This document shows, in pieces, positions 8,084-16,256 of a DNA stretch of 64,000 bases. The stretch lies in assembly GCF_023913755.1 (NCBI RefSeq), contig NZ_JAMXBJ010000050.1:612328-676327 (forward strand). Direction: 5' to 3'. A model generated the notes under the pieces. The model was given only the letters and a program-made list of their open reading frames with translations. It made no database searches and was not told the origin of the DNA. Made by a program: the position numbers and the translations under genes. The stretch's first letter is position 1. Every line of letters begins with the position of its first letter. This DNA comes from Pseudarthrobacter cellobiosi (lineage in GTDB: Bacteria > Actinomycetota > Actinomycetes > Actinomycetales > Micrococcaceae).

Positions 8084-8956
8084 ATGACTGACACCGTCTG
8101 GGCGCCGGACGGCAGCAACCTGGTGGTTCACGCGGACAACGCGGAGTTCCTCCCCTCGCTGCCGGACGGCGCCTTCACCTTGATATACGTTGACCCGCCG
8201 TTCAACACCGGCAGGGTCCAGAAGCGCCAGGAAACGCGGATGGTGCTGAACACAGACGGTGACGGCGACCGCGTGGGCTTCAAGGGGCGTTCCTACGACA
8301 CCATCAAGGGCGCCCTGCACCGGTACGATGACGCCTTCAGTGACTACTGGTCATTCCTGGAACCCCGGCTCGTGGAGGCCTGGCGGCTGCTGGCTGACGA
8401 CGGCACGCTGTACCTCCACCTGGACTACCGGGAAGTCCATTACGCCAAGGTGATGCTTGACGCGATCTTCGGCCGTGAGTGCTTCCTCAACGAGATCATC
8501 TGGGCGTACGACTACGGTGCCCGGGCCAAGTACCGCTGGCCCACCAAGCACGACAACATCCTCGTGTACGTCAAGAACCCGGCGAAATACCACTTCGACA
8601 ACGCCGAGGTGGACCGCGAGCCGTACATGGCACCGGGCCTGGTGACACCGGCGAAGCGGGAACTCGGGAAGCTGCCCACCGACGTCTGGTGGCACACCAT
8701 CGTCTCCCCCACAGGCAAGGAAAAGACCGGCTACCCCACGCAGAAGCCCGAGGGCCTCATCCGCCGTGTGGTGACGGCGTCAAGCCGGCCCGGTGACTGG
8801 TGCCTGGACTTCTTCGCCGGTTCCGGAACCCTGGGCGCCGTGGCGGCCAAACTGGACCGGAAGTTCGTGTGTGTGGACCAGAACCAGCCGGCCATCGACG
8901 TGATGGCCAAGCGGTTGGGTGCCAAGGCAACCTTTACGTCGTTCCCGCCCAACTGA
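8084..8956 (+). CDS. solitary site-specific DNA methyltransferase (N4/N6-amino type, beta class order)
   Basis: The 290-residue protein has the catalytic DPPF motif at residues 37-40 and the SAM-binding FAGSGT motif at about 244-249. The order catalytic motif, target-recognition region, SAM motif is that of beta-class amino-methyltransferases such as type III Mod and CcrM-like enzymes. The region between holds YPTQKPEGLIRR, typical of the family. No restriction endonuclease or specificity gene is nearby. It starts 8 bp after the helicase stop without a clear ribosome-binding site, implying translational coupling. The recognition sequence cannot be predicted. It could be epigenetic or act on an unusual substrate. 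Confidence 0.88.
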   Translation: MTDTVWAPDGSNLVVHADNAEFLPSLPDGAFTLIYVDPPFNTGRVQKRQETRMVLNTDGDGDRVGFKGRSYDTIKGALHRYDDAFSDYWSFLEPRLVEAWRLLADDGTLYLHLDYREVHYAKVMLDAIFGRECFLNEIIWAYDYGARAKYRWPTKHDNILVYVKNPAKYHFDNAEVDREPYMAPGLVTPAKRELGKLPTDVWWHTIVSPTGKEKTGYPTQKPEGLIRRVVTASSRPGDWCLDFFAGSGTLGAVAAKLDRKFVCVDQNQPAIDVMAKRLGAKATFTSFPPN

Positions 8957-9805
8957 TCAGGGACGGACGACTGCGGTTCCCGTGCCCAGCTCCTCAATCC
9001 GTGCCAGCACGTCCGCGGTGGTGAGGTTTTCTCCGAGCAGGTTCGGTTTTCCTGTGCCGTGGTAATCCGAAGAACCCGTGATCAGCAGTCCGTGCTTGGC
9101 GGCGAGCCCACGCAGGAATTCCCGCCCTTCCTCCGGATTGTCCCGATGGTCGATCTCCAGCCCTGCCAAGCCTGCATCGATCATGTCCCGATAGGTTCGC
9201 TCCCCCACGATCCGACCGCGGCCCGACGCCACGGGGTGGGCGAACACGGGAACGCCACCAGCGGCACGGACCAGTTCGACGGCGGTGGCCGGGTCGGGTG
9301 CGTAGTGCTGGACAAAGTAGCGCGAATGGGACGTCAGGATGGACGTGAACGCCTCCGAGCGGTCTGCCACCACGCCGGCCGCCACCAAAGCATCAGCGAT
9401 GTGCGGCCGGCCCAGCGTAGCCCCGGGAGCCACATGGTGGATGACGTCGTCCCACGTCAGCGGGTAGTCCTCGGCGAGCAGGGTCACCATCCGTTCGGCC
9501 CGGGTGAGGCGCGCGTCCTTGGCCTTGGTGATCTCTTCAAGCAGCCCCGGGTGGTCAGGATCGTGCAGGTAGCTCAGCAGATGCACGCTGATGCCCTGCC
9601 CGGTCCGGCAGGAGACCTCCATGCCTGGGACCAGTGCCACCCCGTTTTCCAACGCCGCGAGGGACGCTTCAGCCCAGCCGTCCGTGGAGTCGTGATCGGT
9701 TAGTGCCACCACGTCCAGGCCCGCCCGGGCAGCCGAAGCCATCACGTCGGCGGGGGTTTCGGTGCCGTCCGAAACGTTCGAGTGGGCATGCAGGTCAATC
9801 CTCAC
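8957..9805 (-). CDS. PHP-domain phosphoesterase (YciV/TrpH-like)
   Basis: The 282-residue protein has the PHP metal-binding signatures in order: DLHAHSNVSDG (residues 4-14), ALTDHDST, GMEVSC, FAHPVASGR and SSDYHGTGK. Members of this group hydrolyse nucleotide 3',5'-bisphosphates or act as 5'-3' exoribonucleases, so a place in RNA or pAp turnover would suit the neighbourhood. GTG 9805 is preceded by TAGGCT (9817-9812) 6 nt upstream, the leaderless arrangement. It is convergent with and directly abuts the methyltransferase gene (stop codons at 8956 and 8957). Confidence 0.88.
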   Translation of the reverse strand: MRIDLHAHSNVSDGTETPADVMASAARAGLDVVALTDHDSTDGWAEASLAALENGVALVPGMEVSCRTGQGISVHLLSYLHDPDHPGLLEEITKAKDARLTRAERMVTLLAEDYPLTWDDVIHHVAPGATLGRPHIADALVAAGVVADRSEAFTSILTSHSRYFVQHYAPDPATAVELVRAAGGVPVFAHPVASGRGRIVGERTYRDMIDAGLAGLEIDHRDNPEEGREFLRGLAAKHGLLITGSSDYHGTGKPNLLGENLTTADVLARIEELGTGTAVVRP

Positions 9806-9876
9806 TTGCCCAGCCTAGTTGACCGCGTCCGCGCCGGTATTGGCCCCCGGCTCGGTGCCGGTGAGACGATGGTGCC

Positions 9877-11475
9877 GTGAACGATGCCGAAAACACCCCG
9901 ACCTCTGCCTCCCAGCCCCTCGACGAGCGCGTCAACAACCGCTCTCAGCGGCCCAGTTCCGCTGCCTTCAAGGCCTTTATGGCCAGTAACTGGGCGCCGT
10001 CCGGGCAGCACCTGCCGGCGCTCGACGCCGTGGCCAACTACGCCGCGGCCCGGCGCAAGGCCATCTCAGAGAAGTTCAAAGGCGAACGCCTGGTCATCCC
10101 CGCCGGTCCGCTGAAGGTCCGCTCCAACGACTGCGACTACCGGTTCCGTCCGCATTCCGGCTTCGCGCATCTCACCGGGCTGGGCCTGGACCATGAGCCG
10201 GACGCCGTGCTCATTCTGGAACCGGCCGGTGAAGGAAAGGGCGACGGCGGCAGTCACCACCGTGCCACGCTGTACTTCCGTCCGCTGGCCGACCGGGATA
10301 CAGAACAGTTCTACGCTGACTCCCGTTCCGGCGAGTTCTGGATCGGTGCACGGCCCACCCTGGCCGAGTTCAAAGCGCGCCTGGGCCTGGCCACCGCCCA
10401 CATCGATGGACTTGAATCCGCGATCACCAAGAACGTGGGTGCCCCGGAGATCGGCGGCATCTCGATCCGACTGGTGCGCAAGGTAGACGAGAACATCGAC
10501 GCCCTGGTGGATACTGCCCGGTACAACACTGCCAAGGACCCGGACAACCTGGACCTGGCTGTCCTGGATGCACTGGATGAAAAGCTTTCCGAAGCGCTGT
10601 CTGAACTCCGCCTCCTGAAGGATGAGTGGGAAATCGAACAGATGATGACTGCAGTAGCTGCGACTGTCGAGGGCTTCGTGGAGGTAGTCAAGGCCCTGCC
10701 CCGCGCCCTGACCCATGCCCGCGGCGAGCGCGTGGTGGAAGGCGCGTTCTTTGCCCGTGCCCGCGAGGTAGGCAACGAACTGGGCTACGACACCATCGCC
10801 GCCGCCGGCAACAACGCCACAGTCCTGCACTGGACGCGGAACACCGGCAGGATCAACGCCGGCGAACTGCTGCTGCTGGACGCCGGCGTTGAAGCGGACT
10901 CGCTCTACACCGCAGACGTCACCCGCACACTGCCGGTCAACGGCGCATTCACCGCAGTCCAGCGCAAGGTTTACGAGGCAGTCCTGGATGCTGCCGACGC
11001 CGGATTCGCCGCTGCCCAGCCAGGTGCCAGGTTCCGGGACATCCACACCGCCGCGACCACCGTGTTGGCGGAACGCCTCGCCGAGTGGGGGCTGCTCCCG
11101 GTGAGTGTCGAGGAAGCCGTCAGCCCGGAAGGCCAGCAGCACCGCCGCTGGATGCCGCACGGCACCAGTCACCACCTTGGCCTGGATGTCCACGACTGTG
11201 CCCAGGCAAAGCGCGAACTGTACCTCGACGGCATCCTCACGGAGGGCATGGTCTTCACCATCGAACCCGGCCTGTATTTCAAGAACGAGGACCTGGCCAT
11301 CCCGGCTGAGTACCGCGGCATTGGAGTGCGGATCGAGGACGACATCCTGATGACGGCCGATGGTCCCGTGAACCTCAGCGCCGCGCTGCCCCGCAAGGCC
11401 GACGACGTCGAGTCCTGGATGGCAGGCATCTACCAAGAGCTGGAGGGCGGCTTGGCAAGCGGCCACATCCGCTAG
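9877..11475 (+). CDS. pepP: Xaa-Pro aminopeptidase (M24B family)
   Basis: A 532-residue metallopeptidase that removes an N-terminal residue before proline. The N-terminal creatinase-like domain (about 1-240) includes YRFRPHSGFAHLTG. The pita-bread catalytic domain contains the expected metal ligands: Asp in LLLDAGVEADSLYTADVTRT, His in PHGTSHHLGLDVHD, Glu in TIEPGLY and Glu in GIGVRIEDD. The length fits aminopeptidase P of actinobacteria. The GTG at 9877 is the first codon in frame and lacks a clear ribosome-binding site. A strong hairpin follows at 11484. Confidence 0.93.
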   Translation: MNDAENTPTSASQPLDERVNNRSQRPSSAAFKAFMASNWAPSGQHLPALDAVANYAAARRKAISEKFKGERLVIPAGPLKVRSNDCDYRFRPHSGFAHLTGLGLDHEPDAVLILEPAGEGKGDGGSHHRATLYFRPLADRDTEQFYADSRSGEFWIGARPTLAEFKARLGLATAHIDGLESAITKNVGAPEIGGISIRLVRKVDENIDALVDTARYNTAKDPDNLDLAVLDALDEKLSEALSELRLLKDEWEIEQMMTAVAATVEGFVEVVKALPRALTHARGERVVEGAFFARAREVGNELGYDTIAAAGNNATVLHWTRNTGRINAGELLLLDAGVEADSLYTADVTRTLPVNGAFTAVQRKVYEAVLDAADAGFAAAQPGARFRDIHTAATTVLAERLAEWGLLPVSVEEAVSPEGQQHRRWMPHGTSHHLGLDVHDCAQAKRELYLDGILTEGMVFTIEPGLYFKNEDLAIPAEYRGIGVRIEDDILMTADGPVNLSAALPRKADDVESWMAGIYQELEGGLASGHIR

Positions 11476-11483
11476 AGGTCGTT

Positions 11484-11519
11484 GCGTCCAGCGCATCTCC
11501 GCAGGGATGCGCTGGACGC
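11484..11519. terminator. hairpin terminator after pepP
   Basis: Arms 11484-11497 and 11506-11519 form a perfect 14-bp GC-rich stem with an 8-nt loop. There is no T-run, as is common in high-GC actinobacteria. It isolates pepP from the sugar transporter promoter. Confidence 0.65.
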
Positions 11520-11550
11520 CATACCCCTTGATGAAGCTCTCATAACAGTT

Positions 11551-11570
11551 CTTGGCAATCGCTTGCCAAG
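11551..11570. promoter_or_regulatory. LacI-family type operator
   Basis: CTTGGCAATCGCTTGCCAAG is a palindrome with perfect 8-bp arms and a TCGC centre. It fits the LacI-family pattern GnnAnCGnTnnC exactly. It lies about 100 bp before the solute-binding protein start and upstream of a TAGACT hexamer at 11614-11619 that could be the -10 box. Sugar-responsive repression of the transporter by a LacI-type protein encoded elsewhere is the natural reading. Confidence 0.7.
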
Positions 11571-11672
11571 AGTTGGCGTTGATGAATACGCTAGCCGCAG
11601 AGAAAGAAAATCGTAGACTGAATTTTAGTCTCGGATCTCTGCCGCAATGTACGTCTTCAAAGGAGAAGCCTC

Positions 11673-13043
11673 ATGGGTATGTCTAAACCGCGTCGCATCG
11701 GCACTATCGCCGCAGCGGCCATTTCCGTTCTTATGCTTGCCGCGTGCGGCGGCTCTGGCGGCTCGGGCGGTGCGACCTCCGGCGCCTCGGGCGGCAAGGT
11801 GGACGGCACAGGAAAAACCCTCAACGTCCTGATGAACGTCACCGCGCAGTACCCCCAGGAACAGCAGGCCTGGTTCAAGGAAATGAGCGCCAAGTTCAAG
11901 ACGGAAACCGGGGCAGACATCCAGTGGGAGACGTTCGCCACCGCCAATGACGAGATGACCCGGATCCAGACATCAGTCGTCTCGGGGCAGGGACCTGACG
12001 TCTACGGACTCGGCACCACCTTCACCCCCACGGCGTACTCCACCGGGGCCTTTGTGAAACTCGGTGACAACGAGTGGAACCAGCTCGGCGGCAAGGACAA
12101 GTTCGTTCCCGCGGCGCTCGGCATTTCCGGTCCGGATCAGGGCAACCAGATCGGTATCCCGTTCGTGAGCCGGCCGTTCGTGATGGCCTACAACACCGAG
12201 CTGCTGGCTGCTGCCGGCATTGAAAAGCCTGCCACCACCTGGGACGAGTTCACCGAGCAGGCAAAGAAGCTCACGAAGGGCGACCAGTACGGTGTTGCGG
12301 TGGCCTACAAGGACAACTTCGATCCCTGGAAGTACATCTGGGGCATGTCCATCCAGGCCGGCAATCCCATCATCGACGGAAGCAAGGTCCGTCTCGATGA
12401 CCCCATCACCAAGAAGGCCTACGAGACCTACTTCGGTTGGGTGACCAAGGACAAGGTAGTTGACCCCTCCGCCGTTGGCTGGGCCAACCCGCAGGCCCTG
12501 GCCGCCTTCGCCGCCGGCAAGGCAGCCTACTTCCCCATGACCTCACCGCTGTCCATCCCCGCGCTGGATGCCTCCGCGGTCAAGGGCAAGTACAAGTACG
12601 CCCTGATGCCCACCGTTCCCCCGGGCGAGACCTCCAACCCTTCGGACGGTAAGCCGGCCGCCAGTATTCTGTCCGGCGACAACCTCGTGGTAGCTGACTA
12701 CTCGAAGCAGAAGGACCTGGCCTTCGCGTTCATCAAGATGATCACCAACAAGGACGTCCAGCTCAATTACTTCAAGGTCTTCGGCCAGCTTCCCGCCAAC
12801 CAGGAAGCCGCGAAGGAACTCGCCACCAATGAAGTGATTGCGCCGGCCCTTGAGTCGGGAGCCAAGTCCGTAGCGACGCCCTTCAGCGGTGCGTGGGGCG
12901 ATGTCCAGCTGTCGCTGACCAACGTAGTTGTCCAGTCCATTCCGGATCTTTCCTCCGGAGCAGTCAGCGAATCCAACCTGTCCCAGCGGCTCAAGGACGA
13001 ACAGGCCAAATCGCAGACCGCACTGGACCGGGCCAAGAAGTAA
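11673..13043 (+). CDS. sugar ABC transporter solute-binding lipoprotein (family 1)
   Basis: The 456-residue protein begins with a basic n-region, a hydrophobic stretch and the lipobox LAAC (C25), then a Gly/Ser linker, so it is a membrane-anchored lipoprotein. The mature part resembles maltose/oligosaccharide-binding proteins, including WDEFTEQAKKLT and FAAGKAAYF. AGGAGA at 11661-11666 supports ATG 11673; an in-frame ATG at 11679 is possible. Two permease genes follow directly. The sugar cannot be deduced from sequence. Confidence 0.88.
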   Translation: MGMSKPRRIGTIAAAAISVLMLAACGGSGGSGGATSGASGGKVDGTGKTLNVLMNVTAQYPQEQQAWFKEMSAKFKTETGADIQWETFATANDEMTRIQTSVVSGQGPDVYGLGTTFTPTAYSTGAFVKLGDNEWNQLGGKDKFVPAALGISGPDQGNQIGIPFVSRPFVMAYNTELLAAAGIEKPATTWDEFTEQAKKLTKGDQYGVAVAYKDNFDPWKYIWGMSIQAGNPIIDGSKVRLDDPITKKAYETYFGWVTKDKVVDPSAVGWANPQALAAFAAGKAAYFPMTSPLSIPALDASAVKGKYKYALMPTVPPGETSNPSDGKPAASILSGDNLVVADYSKQKDLAFAFIKMITNKDVQLNYFKVFGQLPANQEAAKELATNEVIAPALESGAKSVATPFSGAWGDVQLSLTNVVVQSIPDLSSGAVSESNLSQRLKDEQAKSQTALDRAKK

Positions 13044-13076
13044 GACCGGCCCACCAACTGCGGAAGGTTACGGAAA

Positions 13077-14063
13077 ATGGCTAGCAGCGTTACCGAGCCC
13101 CGGCCGTCGGACAGCAGTCCGGTGGCCGGGGCGGCCGCCGGACCCGGCGAAACCACACCCCCTGGGAAGCGACGAAAGGGGCTCAGCGAGAGGAACCGGC
13201 CTCTTTGGCTCCTGATTCCCGGCGGACTGCTGATGACGATTGTCATCCTCGTCCCCCTGGCCATGGGCATCTGGATGTCACTGATCGATCTGGATCAGTA
13301 CACCCTTCGCCAATGGGTCAGTGCCGAATTCATTGGCATCCAGAATTTCATTGAAGCGGCGGTCAGCAGCGAATTGCTTCGCTCCATCTGGCTTTCTGTT
13401 TCCTTCGCGGTGATTTCCACGGTGGTGACCATACCCCTGGGCGTGGCCGCCGCCGTCGTCACCCAGAACGCCTACCGCGGCCGTGCCGTGGTGCGGTCCG
13501 TCTTCCTGATCCCCTACGTCCTGCCGTCGTTTGTGGTTGCCAGCGTGTGGCGGACCATGCTGCAGCCGGATGGAATCGTGAATGTGACGCTGACCAACAT
13601 GGGAATGGATGGCGGATTATGGCTTAACGGTCCGAACGCGTACTGGACCCTGGTGTGGGTGGAAATCTGGGCGGCCTGGCCGTTCATCTACCTGCTGGCG
13701 CTATCCGGCCTGCAGGCAGTGGACCACGAGGTCCACGAGGCGTCGGCCCTGGACGGGGCACTGTGGTGGAACAAGCTGCGGTACGTGATCTTCCCTTACC
13801 TGAAGGGACCGGTTTCGCTCGCCTTCCTGCTTGCTACCTTGAACCACATCAACAACTTCACTCTGCCCTATGTCCTGTTTGGTGCGCCGGCACCATCGGA
13901 TGTGAATGTGCTGCCGATCCTGGTTTACGTCACCAGCTTCCAGAGCTTCCGGTTTGGCCTCAGCGCCGCCATGGCGGTCGTTTCGCTGATCCTGATCGCC
14001 ATTCCGCTCTTCATCTACCTGCGCGCAGTCCGGCTTGATGTGCACGAAGGAGGAAAGAAATGA
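13077..14063 (+). CDS. sugar ABC transporter permease (MalF type)
   Basis: A 328-residue integral membrane protein with a ~45-residue Pro/Gly/Arg cytoplasmic N-terminus, six predicted helices and the EAA loop (EVHEASALDGALWWNKLRYV) that docks onto the ATPase. It is the MalF-like half of the permease. It starts 33 bp after the binding-protein gene and overlaps the next permease by 4 nt (ATGA). Confidence 0.88.
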   Translation: MASSVTEPRPSDSSPVAGAAAGPGETTPPGKRRKGLSERNRPLWLLIPGGLLMTIVILVPLAMGIWMSLIDLDQYTLRQWVSAEFIGIQNFIEAAVSSELLRSIWLSVSFAVISTVVTIPLGVAAAVVTQNAYRGRAVVRSVFLIPYVLPSFVVASVWRTMLQPDGIVNVTLTNMGMDGGLWLNGPNAYWTLVWVEIWAAWPFIYLLALSGLQAVDHEVHEASALDGALWWNKLRYVIFPYLKGPVSLAFLLATLNHINNFTLPYVLFGAPAPSDVNVLPILVYVTSFQSFRFGLSAAMAVVSLILIAIPLFIYLRAVRLDVHEGGKK

Positions 14064-14977
14064 CCATCGACGCGGCAAACCCGATCGAGCAGCAGAAGAA
14101 GCAGCCCATCCGGCGTGACGCGGCCCTGGAGGTCACACGCCTTATGCCGAGGCCACTGCTGGCCACCCTGACTGTCCTGCTCTGCGCCTTGGTCCTCATC
14201 CCGATCGTGTATATCTTCCTGGCCTCGCTGAACACGGATGTGGGAGTCGCCAGCGGCGAGTTCTGGCCGAGCAGCTTCTCTTTGGACAGCTACACCAAGA
14301 TCTGGGATTCCGTGGGGCTGGCGAAAGCCATCGGCAACAGCCTGATAGTTTCCGGGGCCACGGCAGTCGTCTCGGCCATTATGGCTATCGGCACGGCCTA
14401 CGTGCTGGTCCGGTTTGAGTTCCGCGGGCGCCTGACGGTGCTGCGAGGGCTGCTGGGTCTCCAGTCCGTCCCGGGAACCCTGATGCTCCTGCCGGTCTTT
14501 GTGCTCTTCTCCTCCGCCGGCACCTATTTGGGCGTGACCGTCATCGGCACGCTCTGGGGCCTGTTTATCGCCTACCTGACGTTCGCGCTGCCGTTCTCAA
14601 CCTGGGTGATGGTCACCTACCTCCGCGGTCTGCCGCGGGAACTGGAGGAAGCGGCGCGCATTGACGGCGCCTCAAACCTCGGGATCCTGTTCCGGATCAT
14701 CATTCCGCTCAGCTGGCCCGGAATCATCGTTTCCGCGATTTTCGCCTTCCTGCTGGGCTGGAATGACGTGCTGTTCGCGTCGGTATTCACCCGCCCGGAC
14801 ACGCACACAGCCGCAGTTGCGCTGCAGGTGTTCGCGTCCGCGGTCGAGGGCGGAGCAATCCCCGTGTACTCGCAGTTGATGGCAGCTTCGCTGGTTTGTG
14901 CCGTCCCTGTGGTGGTGCTGTACTTCATGTTCCAGAAATACCTCGTTGGCGGCTTGACAGCCGGCAGCGTCAAGTAA
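14060..14977 (+). CDS. sugar ABC transporter permease (MalG type)
   Basis: The 305-residue second permease half has the matching EAA loop ELEEAARIDGASNLGILF and six helices. Its start overlaps the preceding stop (ATGA), with GGAGG upstream (gaaggaggaaag). No ATP-binding subunit follows; the operon closes with a terminator. This is common in CUT1 sugar systems of actinobacteria, which share one multitask ATPase (MsiK) encoded elsewhere. Confidence 0.88.
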   Translation: MTIDAANPIEQQKKQPIRRDAALEVTRLMPRPLLATLTVLLCALVLIPIVYIFLASLNTDVGVASGEFWPSSFSLDSYTKIWDSVGLAKAIGNSLIVSGATAVVSAIMAIGTAYVLVRFEFRGRLTVLRGLLGLQSVPGTLMLLPVFVLFSSAGTYLGVTVIGTLWGLFIAYLTFALPFSTWVMVTYLRGLPRELEEAARIDGASNLGILFRIIIPLSWPGIIVSAIFAFLLGWNDVLFASVFTRPDTHTAAVALQVFASAVEGGAIPVYSQLMAASLVCAVPVVVLYFMFQKYLVGGLTAGSVK

Positions 14978-14996
14978 GACAGCTTCGAATAACAGA

Positions 14997-15047
14997 CAAC
15001 TCCGCCCGATACAGCATTGCTGTTCCGGTCGGAGTTGTTTGTTTATT
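14997..15047 (+). terminator. intrinsic terminator of the sugar transporter operon
   Basis: CAACTCCG (14997-15004) pairs with CGGAGTTG (15030-15037), with further pairing inside the loop, and is followed by the T-rich tail TTTGTTTATT. Confidence 0.8.
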
Positions 15048-15114
15048 GCGGGCCTTGTCCCTCGGGCCGTGGGTCAATCTGGCCGTGGGTCAATCTGGCC
15101 TCCGGCGGCGCCGC

Positions 15115-16179
15115 TTAGGGTGTGGATTCGCCGGAGTCCTTGGAGGAGTCAGGCTGGGAGTGCGCCCGGGACCGATCTGCGGCGGGCTGCTCTGAGCCGG
15201 TCTGTTCTGTGCCGGGCTGTTCGGTGCCGGGCTGGCCTGTGGTGGCCTGGTCTGAGACACGGACGCCGTACTGCGGCCGGCCGTCAGGGAGGTCCGGGTA
15301 GCGGACGGCGGCAGCGGGAGCCTTCGCCGGCTGGGCCGCTGCCTCCGGCTGCGTGCCCTGGTCCGGGCCGGCAGCCTGGCCCACGCCTTGGGCTGTCCCT
15401 TGGCCCGACCTACCGGCACCCTGCTGTCCGTAGGGGTCATTCCAACTGGCAGGGCGTGCGGGTCCCTGACCAGGCTGATTGCCCGGCTGGCCGGGCTGCT
15501 GGCCCGTCTGGCCCGGCTGGCCGGGCTGCTGACCCGTCTGGCCCGGCTGGCCCGGCTGGCCGGGCTGCTGACCCGTCTGGCCCGTCTGACCCGTCTGGCC
15601 CGTCTGACCCGTCTGGCCGTACTGCTGGTTCTGGTAGCCCTGGGGATTGTATGGGGCGGCTGCTGCGTCCGAGCGGGTCATGGGCAGTTGCTGGAGCAGC
15701 CGGCGCGCATCATGGGCAGCTTCCACCGATACCACAACGTCGTAGCTGGTGGCCACCACCTGGCTGGTGGAGGTGAAATCCCGCTTTCCGCGCTGCATGG
15801 CATAGGTGACGATGCCGAACAGCATAAAGAAGGCAGCCCCCATCAGCACAGACGCCAGGATGGAGAAATAGCCGGGCGATGGTGCGAAGAAGGAAAGCAT
15901 GACGCCCACGAAGAGGCCGAACCACATACCGCTGAGCGCCCCGGAGAGAGCCACCCGAGGGTAGCTGAGGCGGCCGGTCACCCGCTCAACCATCTTAAGT
16001 TCGTTGCCCACGATGGAAACCATCTGGACCGGGAACTGCTGGTCGGCGAGGTAGTCCACCGCCTTCTGGGCATCCAAGTAAGAGGTGTACGAGCCTACGG
16101 TGTCACCGGTGGGCACCGTGCGGGCGTCGTCGGGCCCACTGGGGCCACCGGCCTTGGGAGCACCAAAAATGTTTGACAT
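15115..16179 (-). CDS. YflT-like general stress protein with long Gln/Gly/Pro/Thr repeat tail
   Basis: The 354-residue product has a YflT-like stress-protein domain at about residues 25-100 (SYTSYLDAQKAVDYLADQQF), then two membrane helices (about 80-130) and a TYAMQRGKRDF segment. The C-terminal half from about residue 165 is low complexity, built of QTG and QPG triplets encoded by 9-nt repeats. The start is placed at ATG 16179 (MSNIFGAPK); an in-frame ATG at 16203 is possible and no strong ribosome-binding site separates them. It is divergent from the MgtE-N/CBS gene. A membrane-bound stress role is inferred from the family only. Confidence 0.72.
   Translation of the reverse strand: MSNIFGAPKAGGPSGPDDARTVPTGDTVGSYTSYLDAQKAVDYLADQQFPVQMVSIVGNELKMVERVTGRLSYPRVALSGALSGMWFGLFVGVMLSFFAPSPGYFSILASVLMGAAFFMLFGIVTYAMQRGKRDFTSTSQVVATSYDVVVSVEAAHDARRLLQQLPMTRSDAAAAPYNPQGYQNQQYGQTGQTGQTGQTGQTGQQPGQPGQPGQTGQQPGQPGQTGQQPGQPGNQPGQGPARPASWNDPYGQQGAGRSGQGTAQGVGQAAGPDQGTQPEAAAQPAKAPAAAVRYPDLPDGRPQYGVRVSDQATTGQPGTEQPGTEQTGSEQPAADRSRAHSQPDSSKDSGESTP
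15475..15627. repeat. tandem 9-nt coding repeats
   Basis: About 150 bp made of units close to CTGGCCCGT, CTGACCCGT and CTGGCCGGG. On the minus strand they encode QTG and QPG triplets of the stress protein tail (about residues 184-235). Near-identical units suggest slippage-driven length change. Confidence 0.85.
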
Positions 16180-16256
16180 ACACCCATTCTTGCCCATCAG
16201 CATGTATGCCGCCTGTAAATTCAGCTAAAAGAGAGCAGACTCGGTAGCCTGTAGAC

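Noticed and set aside
8084..8956. Type III restriction-modification system
   Set aside because: Only a Mod-like methyltransferase is present. The flanking genes are a helicase of the RNA DEAD-box type, not a Res subunit, and a PHP protein.
11673..14977. Incomplete or decayed sugar transporter because no ATPase is present
   Set aside because: All three genes are intact with normal motifs, and CUT1 systems in actinobacteria commonly share one ATPase encoded elsewhere.
15475..15627. CRISPR-like tandem repeat
   Set aside because: Units are 9 nt, directly adjacent without spacers, and in frame with the stress protein gene.
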